Shown: piece after piece, positions 23,464 through 33,839 of the stretch | Layout of the letters: the number at the start of each line of letters is the position of its first letter | Position numbering within the stretch: position 1 is the first letter of the stretch | NCBI GenBank assembly: GCA_021397845.1 | Contig: CM038039.1 | Span: 10,347,231 to 10,411,230 of the forward strand | DNA: 64,000 nucleotides | Reading direction: 5' to 3' | Origin: Areca catechu | Lineage: Eukaryota > Streptophyta > Magnoliopsida > Arecales > Arecaceae | The notes under the pieces: generated by a model | What the model was told of the DNA's origin: nothing | The model's database searches: none | The model's input: only the letters and a program-made list of their open reading frames with translations | Made by a program: the position numbers and the translations under genes

Positions 23464-24235
23464 TATTATACCCTACCGGCTCACTGTCAGATTGGACCGG
23501 CCCCTCTTTGCGGTATGACCGGATCGCTCTTCTAAAGCTCCGACGGATACGCCCCGGTCAAGGTCCGACCCACCGGAACAGAGATCCAAACGACCCACTC
23601 ATGCTGGAATCCGGCCCACTGTATTACTTCAGAAGTCCGACCCATCTGGAGCAGAGGTCCGAACGGCCCACTCCTGCTGGGATTCAGCCCACTTTCTTTC
23701 TTCAGAAGTCCGATCCACCGAAGTAGAGACCCGAACGGCCCGATCCCGTGGCCCACTCCTGCCGTGGTCAGAACGGGCACTCCTCTTCGGACGACCAACT
23801 AGCCCTCCCAATCGGCATCCAACCGACTCATTTCAGGGCCCAGAGAATTCCAGAAACCTCTTTCTGTTACGACGGAATCCTGCCACATCAGCGATACTGC
23901 TCCACTACTCCCACGATGCTGCCCCCTCCAGGCACCACGTTGCCACTCTTCAGATCCTCTTAGGGGCAGATCGGTCTTTATCGACCTCCTTCTTCTGATA
24001 GATTTTAAACTATTCCGCACCGGGGGATTTCTTTTGAGCTAAGTACACTCTTCCCTTTCCCTACGTTGCTTCTCCGATTTCTCCATTATGTTGCCTTCAA
24101 GCTTCTACTAACTTAAATATCGGAGTGTCCCTCGTCGAAGCACCGCCGGTATTTCAGGACTTTGTTGTAGGTCGACCAGGAGAGAAGCGCTCCGGCTTAG
24201 CCGACCGACTCGGTTGGGAAGAAGAAGCCGCAACA
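23464..24235 (+). mobile_element. Probable solo LTR, Tat-like family, 772 bp
   Basis: The start TATTATACCC aligns with the TGTTACGCCC start of the complete element at 31481. The 3' part carries ACTTAAATATCGGAGTGTCC (24111-24130), then TTTGTTGTAGGT and a final GCCGCAACA at 24235. The 5' half repeats motifs such as GAAGTCCGACCCA. The flanking 5-mers AATAT and AATAA match at 4 of 5 positions. No internal region follows, which fits a solo LTR. Confidence 0.65.
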
Positions 24236-25011
24236 AATAAATTCAATATACATATAAGATAATTCTATTTAAATGAAAAGTAAAAACAATAATAATAATG
24301 TTGCTCCTTTGCTGCTTTAAGCCACTACGAGAGTAAGCATGCTTGTCAGGACACGGCAATAAATTTTTGGGTTTTTAGCAAGCAGTCAGTACTCTATTGA
24401 AAATGTCCACTACCTAGCTAGAACAAATTTGGTCGCAAACTTTATAACTAAACATAAAACCATTAAATGGGGCTCTATAATTTTCACCATTCTAACTCTT
24501 CACACCCCATACATAGGGGATATTGAAACCATCATACATGCTGTGAATGCCAACCATCCAAAGCAAGCAAATTGATGAATAAGATGATGAATTCATGGTC
24601 CAACAACTGCAAAAAGAAGGAGAATTTATTAGTGCTCACTGTTCTAGCTTGTCTGTCTCTCTTTCCCCTACCATCCTTATTTACCGGTTCCTTGAACCCT
24701 GATTCTGGTAGTCAGAAGGCACTTTTCATTCATGTTGACAGTGTACAGCCACCAGACATCCTCATTTGCTACTCAGTGACACAACATCTGGCAGTAATTT
24801 AATGCTCGACATCATAGCAGAAGATAGGCTTTAAATCTAACATAAATGAAAAGAGTGGTTGAGAAGTAGCTGGATCACACGTCTCATGTGAAAAAAGCTC
24901 ATTTACGATAAGAGTAGATCGTTATAATAGCATTGTCATAAAACATCTTTTGTCACACGCAATGCATTATAAGTAGACGACATCACTGCCATGTTTCTTG
25001 GAAGCTTCGGG
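24236..25011. other. Unassigned DNA
   Basis: No supported gene. A 76-codon plus-strand frame at 24572-24802 has a lysine-rich start followed by a hydrophobic stretch (LLVLTVLACLSLFPLPSLF). It could be a first exon of a membrane or secreted protein, but I recognise no family and see no convincing continuation. Confidence 0.35.
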
Positions 25012-25180
25012 CAGGAATGGCAATATACAGATCGGATCAGAAAAATTTTAATCCGAATCCGATCTATTTATTAAATAGATTATAATTTAAAATTTGATCC
25101 GATCCATTTAATAAATAGATAACCCGACTCGATCCATTTAACCTATTTATTAAACGGACAGGTGGCAAAACCTGACTCGA

Positions 25181-25444
25181 TCCTGGCGACCGGACCGGTG
25201 ACAGGATCCTGATGACCGGACAGGTGACAAAACCGGTGACAGGACCCTAATGGCCGGACTTGTGGCAGGATCCTACCGGCCAGATCGACGATCAAACCGA
25301 TGGCAGGATCCTAATGACCAGACCGGTGGCAGGACCCTAGCGGCCGGACCGGTGGCAAATCCTAACGAACAGACCAACGGTTTGACCGGTGACAAGACCC
25401 TAGCAGTCGGATTTGTGGTAGGACCCTACCGGCCAAACTGGCGA
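25181..25444 (-). repeat. Inverted copy of part of the 21395-22440 minisatellite
   Basis: Read on the opposite strand, this stretch follows 22010-22275 in the same order, including the irregular spacers: AATGGCCGGACTTGTGGCAG, CCTACCGGCCAGATCG, GGCAAAYCCTAACRAACAGA and GTGGTAGGACCCTACCGGCC. By eye identity is near 90 percent, much higher than between random units of the array. It therefore derives from that specific segment or from a shared parent element. Confidence 0.85.
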
Positions 25445-25625
25445 ATCCGGATATCTCATATTGAATATTATCCGGTACCCTACCGGCCAAACTGGCGAAT
25501 CCGGATATCTCATATTAAATATTATCCGGTACCCTACCGACCAAACTGGCGAATCCGGATATCTCATATTAAATATTATCCGGTACCCTACCGACCAAAC
25601 TGACGAATCCGGATATCTCATATTT
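25434..25625 (+). repeat. 54-bp tandem repeat, about 3.5 copies
   Basis: The unit AAACTGGCGAATCCGGATAT, then CTCATATTAAATATTATCCG and GTACCCTACCGACC, repeats almost perfectly. Because 54 is divisible by three, the plus-strand frame stays open and repeats PNWRIRISHIKYYPVPYR. That is a by-product of the period and not evidence of a protein. Confidence 0.9.
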
Positions 25626-25974
25626 AATAAACAGATAACCCGACTCGATCCATTTAACCTATTTATTAAACGGATACCCTGCTAATCCGACTCAGCTCGA
25701 TCTATTTAACCCGTTTAACAATTGAATAATCTGTTTATCCGACCGAACTCGACTCAACTTGTTTAATAAATATATAACATGTTTATCTAACCTGATCCAA
25801 TCCGACCCGATCCGTATATTAAACAGGTTGGATCTGAAAAATTCGAACCCGATCTATTTATTAAATGAATTAAACGAATCAATCTATTTATAATCCGAAT
25901 CTATTTATTTTAAATTTAAATATATTTATAATGGATCGAACATGAATCAATCGAGTTATAAATTGCAATCCCTG

Positions 25975-26764
25975 GTCTCAGAACTTTTCTTGCGATGCTT
26001 TACGTTACTTTTTTTTTTTTTTTTGGTTAAACCCGACTGGCTATTATTGCTGGTATGCATTAGTCCGTCCTCTTGTACATGCTATTGTAATTATTATTTG
26101 AATATGCCTCGAATTAAACGATTTAGGTTGACTCTTTTTCAATTGCTTCCAACGTTCACGTTTATTTTGTTTTTTTTAAAAATTAATTTTTTTAAACTTT
26201 TTTTAAAAATATATATTTTTTTAAATATATTTTTTTTAAAATACTTTTATATAAAAACATTTACGAAATGATGCTATCGAATATTTATTTTTTTTTAAAA
26301 ATGTTTCTCATTTTAGAATTTAGAAAATTATTTTTCGAAGCAATGCTAAACATGCTTTTAGAATTGGAATGTAGAAATTTATCTATGACTCCTGTTCCGT
26401 AAAGTCCTCGGAGGCGTGTACACATTCTCCGCATAAAGCTCGCAAGGTAGGAGGATCCATCATCATCCTTTTTCTCTGATCCTAGATTTCTATTTTTCAA
26501 AAAGACACATGATTTTGTATAATTATTATTTAGAATCCAGTTATCATATAAAATTCTAGAAAAAAATATGTCATTATTTTTTAAAAATAAATCATTACCT
26601 ATGATAGCCTATTCATAAAAAGATAACAATTTTATTTTTGAAGAAATTATTTTTCTCAGAAAATAACTTAAAAATAATTGCACATAAATGTAAGCTTTGT
26701 GATTTTTTTTGATAAACCAAAATGAACAGGAAGATAAATATCGGTATAACTACTTTTATCGTAC
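25975..26764. other. Unassigned AT-rich DNA
   Basis: Poly-T-rich sequence with no supported gene; the 109-codon frame at 25942-26271 is dominated by Phe from T runs. Confidence 0.45.
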
Positions 26765-26806
26765 CGGATAATATTCAATATGAGATATCCAGATTCGCGC
26801 AGTCTC
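26765..26806 (-). repeat. Single dispersed copy of the 54-bp repeat core
   Basis: GTACCGGATAATATTCAATA followed by TGAGATATCCAGATTCG is the reverse complement of the repeat core at 25450-25490 with about one mismatch. It lies 1.1 kb away, alone, in inverted orientation. Confidence 0.75.
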
Positions 26807-29018
26807 TTTTTATCTAACGATGAGCAAATCAACTTAATACTACTAAAATATCTATCGGAAAAAAAAAAAATTTAATTTTTTATTTATGTAAATTGTTGCG
26901 AGCTTAAAAAAAAAAAAAAAAAAATTTCTGGATTTAAACGAATAGTCCACGAGGTTATATTCCGGAATCCATGAACTATAATAATGAAATAAAATCTCTA
27001 TCGGTTGTACTACCGTCCTGGCTGTTAAGTTTTGGTGATCATAAAAAAAAAAAATGAGAAAGCGAATCTCGGCCCACGGAAAAGTGCCCCTGCTGCTGGG
27101 CGATCCGTGTATGGCCGCCCGCGCCGATGGTGGTCAAAGGTCGGCGGAGGGCCAGATGCCAGCCCCGCCGTCACTTCTCCGGAATTTTGTCCCATGGAAT
27201 GTGGGTCCCACTTAGAGAAATATTAAAAAATTTGCCCATCGACCCTTGTAGCGTAGCCTTTTCCAATTTCCAGCATGCCAGGAAGGACGAGCCGGGCGGT
27301 GCAGCCTACCACTTCGATGGGCCCAGCCCATTTGAAGCATTACTTAAAGCTAGTGGGACTGTGGGAGGGAGGCATACGTTTTGTTTTTTTGGACCGGATC
27401 CCTGGATGCATCGCTCTCCCCTCAGCTTATCACTATTTCCCCCGACCTTTATTACTGGGTTAGGTATACCGTATACGAGCATAGATTTATGGTACATAAT
27501 TTGCCATACAAAATATTATTTTGCATCCCTTAGCCACCACCAGAAAATGAAGCTCCTGGTAATGGTCATCATAAATATTATATATATATATATATATCTC
27601 ACATAATTTTTTTTATTTAATAGTACTATTTTTATTTCTAAGATGATGTTTTATTCTTTTAATTCCATGTAGAATAAGTTTTTATTTTCATTTATTTTCT
27701 CGAATAACTATGAAGTAGTCATCGAAATAAGTTATTTTTATTAATCCTTAGCATTCTAGGATAGCTATTTTGCCAATGTAGACTATATATATATATTTCT
27801 CCCAAGTATTATGTGCTGGTTGGGTGCCTGGCTCAACCTTCCACGCGCAAAAAAAAGTAATCCTTTAGCCAGCCATGCCTTTCTTGGAGGCTCCTTGGAT
27901 TTCTGATTCTTGGAGGAACACACCTACCATATATAATATATAAAAGATCACTGCATCTTTTCTAAAGAAAGATTCTTTTCGCTTTTACCTTCCCGTACCT
28001 ACCAATCCATTGATGCTCCTGTTTAATTAATTATTTTGTTTGGACTCCGAAGGTGAAAATTGCCACAAAAAAAAAAAACATGAGTGTGGGTTCCATTGCT
28101 TGGCAGAATACAGTCTGGTACTTCGAGGGCCACGAGTAACATATTTGCCGACAGGTAAGAGCTCTTGCACTGGAAACAGAGGAGGCATGCCAGTCCTATT
28201 AATTAATGCAAGCAACTTTGTACCAAAGTTCAGACCAAAAATAACCCTTTTTGATTGGTATCAACTAGGTGCCCACAGCTGCAATGGCTTGGGGCAGTAG
28301 AAGTTCCTGTCAACCATTAAACTATGGGGCCAGCACCATCCCTTGTCCATCCCCAACGTGAGGCCATACAAGATGTATACTGCCATTTGGAGGATTTGCA
28401 CCATTTAAGGATAAGATGGCAAAAGTAGAGAGAGGGAGAGAGAGAGAGAGAGAGAGAAGGATATGACCACTTTTTTTTGCCTAAATTGTTTGAATTAGAT
28501 ATATATTTTAGTATGAGAACTTCGAAAGACCTGCTATTGTTGATTATAGGAAGCTGAAATATAATCTTCTGGGAGAATAGGAAGCACATAATGAAGATTA
28601 ACTATCCATAAATAATTGATATAGGGTTCGGTATTGACATTAGATTATTAAGTAAAGCAAATGAATTGTACTTTAAATTATACCATGAATGCCGAAACAT
28701 GAAAAGAATGATCATAGATAACAAATCATTTTGTCATAATTGACTCTTTTTTCATTCTCTTTTATATCTCTGTAAATTTTGTACCATTAACTTTATGCCT
28801 TGTAGAGCCTTTTGTCGTATCATGGACATGGGAGTATGTTTGGCATGTGCCTTTCTTTTCTGGCCAAAGCCATGTGCATTCCATGAGTTGGTTAAAGAAA
28901 TCGAGGAATTCAATGAACTTGGGCACCATGATCTTAAGGTACAAACAGAGCCACCATGGCCTCCAGGAACAGGACAATGCGACCCTCCTCCAATAATAAA
29001 GAATGTCATCACTGACAT
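26807..29018. other. Unassigned intergenic DNA
   Basis: No supported gene. A GC-richer patch at 27060-27420 could be a decayed gene 5' region, but no frame is convincing. Simple repeats include TA at 27579-27598 and GA at 28428-28457. A frame at 28795-29076 reads FHELVKEIEEFNELGHHD and later proline-rich sequence; I recognise no family. Confidence 0.4.
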
Positions 29019-29027
29019 GGATGAAGG

Positions 29028-29620
29028 TAGGACTGAAAATAGTTTTGGCAGGTTGACTCGGTTTGGTTTTAAATAATTTTTTTGAAAACTAAATCAATAT
29101 TTTGATTCACAAGATTTCTAAAATTAAATAATTTTTTTGTTCGATTTTGTATCGATCCGGTTTGTTCGTATAGCTTTTTCAAGTATTTAAACGGTTTGAA
29201 TGATTTTTTGGTTCGCACGGGTTAGCCGGTTTGATTTTTTAAAAATTGAAGAATGAAAGGGATAGAACTAAGAAGTTTGAAAAATTATTGAAAAAAAAAA
29301 AAAAAAAAATCATGTGCAAGAAAATAGAAGTAATAGAATTATATGATATTTTAAGAGATGAAAAATATAAGACGTATAATATGGATACGTTCTTGTATAT
29401 ATAAATATATAAAATGATATATGTTAATCAATTCAATTCTGTTTTGATAGGTTACATTAATCAATAAACTAATAATCAGATCAGTATTTTACTTTTTTTT
29501 TTTATTTTATTAAATCAAATCAAACGAATTAAACTATTAAATCACCGTATTTGGTTCGGCTTGGATTTGATTGTGTGGTTTAGACGATTTGTTTACAATT
29601 TTTTATATCCCCGGATGGCT
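29028..29620. mobile_element. Candidate MITE with 9-bp flanking repeats
   Basis: The segment is rich in TTCGGTTTGG/CCGGTTTG motifs near both ends and AT-rich in the middle, as in other plant hAT/MULE-like MITEs. The left end reads TAGGACTGAAAATAG. Direct repeats GGATGAAGG (29019-29027) and GGATGAAAG (29621-29629) flank it with one mismatch. The terminal inverted repeat is poor, so the superfamily is undecided. Confidence 0.4.
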
Positions 29621-29629
29621 GGATGAAAG

Positions 29630-31475
29630 TGATGAGGCATTGAATGCGAAAAGTACACGTATCAAATATTTTTTTACATGCATGCATTGTTGAAGACCAT
29701 TTTCATACCCGGAAGTGTATACGCGGAGGAAAAGAAAAGGGTTCCGTTGCTCTGTAGAAGGTGAAATGGGTAAAAAGCACAAAGCATGTATCTTAGTTCA
29801 TATCATTGGAAAGTAATCCAAATAAGCTTATGATGCACATCATGAATCACTGCAACTACTACCTGCGAACTACCATTTGGAGCATGAGAAAACCTTCACT
29901 CCTCCCTCAAAGTTTACATGCAGGCCAAATATGCTTGTTGCCTGTCCACCACCTTGGAGTAAGAACAAGATGTCTTGAGTACGCATGAATTAAAATTGGA
30001 CATTGCAAGCCCAAGTTTTATGGGGATAAATTGAGCAGTGAATTGTTCTGATCCATGAAGCGGTCATGATCGAACGAAGCAATATATATAGACTAGAATC
30101 AGGGCAAAGCTAGCTTGACATTTGAATAGATAAGGATCGTACAAAAAATTTATTTGAACTTTTCCCTTCATTATCAATGAAAAACTAGGTACCTGAAATG
30201 AGCTGAAGCATAGCTTGACATTTGTGCACAATAATTTATCATGACCATAAGAAAAGTTTTGCTAATTTAAAATTTTCTTTCCCCTTTGCTGCTTCTCATT
30301 CTGAAATAAAGCACCTTTCGCATGCCGATCGAGGGATACTCCCTTCCTACTTAAAACTTTACATTTGGCAATGGCCGCCGCCATGAAGAGCTCCTCCCTC
30401 GCATGCGCCCACCACTGACCTACGATCATTTCATTCGAAAGCTTCAACAATTACTTTAAAGCTTTTCGGATTTCTATGATTGGCCGTTCTTTTGTCCAAG
30501 CAGAACAATGTTTCTGATCTCTTTTCATCAGATTAGATTTTAGCTTCGTTCTGTTCTATAATTCAACCTTGACAAACTTTTGTAAAATCCGTTCCAAAGC
30601 TCCGTTTATTTTATTTTATTTTTTTAACTATGTACTTGAAATTGGAGCAAGCAAAAAATTCAAATCAAATGTAAGCATGCCCAGCAATCGATAAGTAAGG
30701 GGAAAAAATGGACACCTTTTTTTAATTTTTAATTTTTTTTTTTTGGATGAGAATGGGATGGAGGTCCACCCAGCTATAATAAAGTAAAAAAATATGCACG
30801 GATCGCGAGAAAGGCTGCGGTAGACAAATTACGGAGACCCAAAGAAGGGCCTTGGTGGACCAGGAGATAGCATCATATCAAAATTCTGGGAGCTTTGAAG
30901 GGGAGCAAAAATGGCTATTGGAATGCAGTGCGCTATGGGTTGGCCGACATTGGAAGCCAAAAAAAAAATGAAGGCTACTTGGGACCTTGTTTCACTTCAA
31001 TATTCTAATGACCTCAATAATATCGTCACTCCAAATCCAAAATTGCTGCTAATGAGCCTTGTTCCAGTTTACCAGGGTGATGGATGGTCCAAGCCTCTCA
31101 AGTGTCAATGAAGTGCTTAGATATCATCTCGCGCAAAATGCTTTGAGCTGAAAAGCTCTTCCATTCCGTTTTTTCCGGATTGTCCACCAAAAAAAACCAG
31201 TGCTGATGAGAGCCCAGACTTCCTTATTTGGGTTGGACTTTGGAAAGCCCGTATACAAACGTGGCTCTCCATCATCATTGGATTTGTATTCGGATTGTTG
31301 CCAGTTTTAATCTCGATGCAATGCAACGGCGAAAAATCACATTCGCATGGTGCTCGCTATAACAGAATCCTTGTTATTTAGATGCCAAGTGGTTCTTATT
31401 TACATGCCAATTGAGGTCAGAATGATGTTAAACAGCTGCTGAACTGAATGGTGATGGAGATGTGCATTTAAGTTT
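29630..31475. other. Unassigned DNA left of the complete Tat element
   Basis: No supported gene or element. Several frames of 60-70 codons have no recognisable features. Confidence 0.4.
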
Positions 31476-31480
31476 ATCCC

Positions 31481-32176
31481 TGTTACGCCCGTTCGGCTTG
31501 TCCCGGGTCGGACCGGCTTCGGGCACCCGATCGGCCGACTCCCGTGCAGAGTCCGACCCCATGGTGGCTAACCCGGGGGCTTCGCGGACTGGCGGGTGCC
31601 TCACCGTTCGCGCATCGCCCCTCTTCACGGCCCCGGTCGGCTCCTGGGGTCCTGCCGATGGCCCCGGTCGGCTCCTGGGGTCCTGCCGATGGCCCTGGTC
31701 GGCTTCTGGGAGACCAGCCGACCCCAGCTCGAAGCTTTTAGGAGCCACTCTTCCCCTCCTCGACAAGCTCTGATATTTTGTTGTAACAAACTCCAGCGCG
31801 TGGCCACGACCCTTGTTGCCAGGCCACCACTCTGACACTTCTGCCACGCCGCCAGCCCACGATCTCGCCACCACGCCCCTCCTGGGGGCATAGTCGGGCT
31901 TTCCCTGCCTGCTCTGCAACGGAATTTGGCAGTATTCCGTGCCTATAAGAGGCACCCGGGGGACCTCCACGAAAGAAGGTAACGCTTTTCCTTCCTCTTC
32001 TCGAGCTCTCTTTCCAGCTTCTTCCCGTTCTGTTGCTCCAACCCTCCTCTAATTTAAGCATCGGAGTGTCCCCCGCCGGAGTCCCTCCGGCACCCAGGGA
32101 CCTTTTTTGCAGGTTGGCTGGTCGAGGAGCTCTCCAGCGCGTCCACCAAACCCGGTCCAGGAGGAACGGCGACAAC
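31481..32176 (+). repeat. 5' LTR of the complete Tat element
   Basis: The LTR starts TGTTACGCCC and ends GCGACAACA. It has a TATA-like TATAAGA at 31944-31950, followed by the U5 signature ATTTAAGCATCGGAGTGTCC (32051-32070) and TTTTTTGCAGGT. A 30-bp motif (CCCCGGTCGGCTCCTGGGGT) is tandemly repeated near 31630-31700. Open frames on both strands within the LTR, up to 180 codons, are composition artefacts that recur in the 3' LTR. Confidence 0.95.
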
Positions 32177-32200
32177 ATATTGGCACTAGAGGAAGGGGCT
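32177..32200 (+). promoter_or_regulatory. Candidate primer-binding site
   Basis: TATTGGCACTAGAGGAAGGG directly follows the 5' LTR, where minus-strand cDNA priming occurs. I could not assign the tRNA with confidence. Confidence 0.5.
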
Positions 32201-32257
32201 TTGAACCTTCATTACGCCCCTTCTCTAAAAGGGAAGAGTGACACGAAAGACGCAGCA

Positions 32258-33660
32258 ATGGTAAGAGGAAGAACCCGGAGTGTTTCTGCGAGGGGAGATG
32301 CTCCCACCAGGGGCCTGGTGCACACCACGCGGAGAGCAATGCCGCCGCTACCGCTGAGCCCACCATCACCATAGGGCTGCAGTAGTTCCAGACGCTGGTA
32401 AACCGCATCAAAATACTTACCTCTGCGGTCCAGCGCTTCCAGGAGATGGTGGATCATCAGCAGCAACCGCCGGCGGCTTCCTGCGTCAATCACCAGCCGG
32501 CGACCGGAGGCGCCTCCACCCCCGTCCCACGTAATTCCAGAACTCCAGGGGTCCGTGAGGGCCCGCGCTGAAGGAAAGAGGACGAGGTCGGCCTCCCCCT
32601 CTTTCGCTGATTCTGTCCCTCTGGATGGCCGACGCCCTGCTGCGGACCCGCATGACTACGGAAGTAAGATTATGCACATGGAGGAGCGCATCGCCAAAGA
32701 TAGCCGAACATCAGAACAATGGAGGAAGGCCGGTGCACGACACTCGCCCGCCCTTCTCTGCAGAGATTATGGGGGAGTCAATCCCCCGACACTTCAAGAT
32801 TCCACAGGTGGACCCCTACGATGGTACCATCGATCCTTTGGATCATCTGGGCGCCTACAAAGCCCATATGATGGTACAGGGCGTGTCTGACGCCCTCCAC
32901 TGTATCGCCTTCCCGGCGACTTTGAAAAAGGCTGCGCGGATGTGGTTCTCCGCCATTCACCCAGGTACGATCCATTCTTTTTCTCAGCTTGAGACCCTGT
33001 TTCTTTTTCGTTTCAGGACCTGCAACCGGACTCTAAAGAACACCGACTACCTTTTTCTCATTCAACAAACGGAGGGAGAGACCCTCCGGGAATACATGGC
33101 CCGCTTCAACTCGACCGCCTTGGAGATCCCTAACCTAAATGAAGCGGTGGCCATGTCGGCTTTTAAGAGGGGGCTTCGCTCGTCCAGACTTACATTTTTC
33201 CTGGACAAGAAGCTCCCCATAAGCTACACCGACCTGTTGGCCAAGGCACACAAATACGCCTTGGCGGAAGAGCAATCGACGAGCAAGCGCCAGGCTGAGG
33301 GGAGGTCGGCCCCGAAGAAGCGGGACGATAAGGCCCCCGCAGCACGACCTCCTGGTGACGACAGCTGATCTGCCCGGTGCCAGAGCCCCAAGCCGCGGGA
33401 TTACCTCAAGCGGTTCAACAACTATGCGCCCCTCTCCCTGCCGCGGGAGAAAATTTTGATGGAGATTGAGAACGATGCCTTCTTCCAAAGACCTCGGCTG
33501 ATGAGAGGACCCCCCGCCTCCAGGAACAAAAACAAGTACTGCCGGTTCCACAGGGACCATGGGCATGATACGGAGGGATGCCTCCAACTGAAGGACGCCA
33601 TCGAGGACCTCATCCGCAGGGGGTACCTGAACAAGTACGTCCGACCCCATCAGGATCGGG
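32258..33660 (+). pseudogene. Gag of the complete Tat element (frameshifted N terminus)
   Basis: The likely start is the ATG at 32258 (MVRGRTRSVSARGD). Frame changes near 32375, 32545 and 32740 disrupt the N-terminal part. From about 32745 the frame is steady. The capsid core reads PQVDPYDGTIDPLDHLG, then RMWFSAIHPGTIHSF and EGETLREYMARFN, the retrotransposon gag domain. A TGA at 33366-33368 precedes the knuckle YCRFHRDHGHDTEGC and the following LIRRGYLNKYV block typical of Tat gag. Gag would form the virus-like particle. The TGA is best explained as a CGA that mutated. Confidence 0.85.
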
Positions 33661-33839
33661 CCGGGACTTCAACTGCCAGAGACCCCCCAGGGGAAGCTGA
33701 GCTCCCCAACCAGCGCTCAACTGATGGAGGCGTGGGCATGCTGCACCGAAAGTCCGACTGGGGGCGGAAGGAGGACCTGGACATTATAAAAAGGCCCAGG
33801 GGGTCTAATGCAATCAGTTTTTCTGATAAGGACCTCCTG

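Larger units (their letters stand above)
25012..25974. mobile_element. hAT-like element carrying an internal minisatellite insertion
   Basis: The ends CAGGAATGGCAAT and ATTGCAATCCCTG form short inverted repeats of the hAT CAGGG type. The flanking 8-mers GCTTCGGG and GTCTCAGA agree at only 4 positions, so the target duplication is weak. The body is ATCCGATCC/TTTATTAAA-type sequence. At 25159-25626 it is interrupted by minisatellite DNA. A 48-bp direct repeat flanks the interruption (25111-25158 and 25627-25674, one mismatch by eye). Confidence 0.65.

Noticed and set aside
24572..24802. 76-codon frame with a hydrophobic segment, possible first exon
   Set aside because: No family recognised and no convincing donor and downstream exon; kept only as a remark on the intergenic stretch.
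25250..25603. 117-codon frame with an 18-residue repeat
   Set aside because: The 54-bp period is a multiple of three, so the repeat stays open automatically; no start context or homologue was seen.
28795..29076. 93-codon frame with FHELVKEIEEFNELGHHD
   Set aside because: It looked peptide-like, but no family, signal peptide or splice structure supports it, and the opposite strand is equally open.
31428..32411. Open frames of 100-180 codons on both strands near the left end of the Tat element
   Set aside because: They lie in or across the GC-rich 5' LTR, and equivalent frames recur in the 3' LTR (41120-41688). They show no domain.
33366..33368. TGA between gag and the zinc knuckle considered as programmed readthrough
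   Set aside because: Nine other stops of the same transition type occur in pol, so decay is the simpler explanation.
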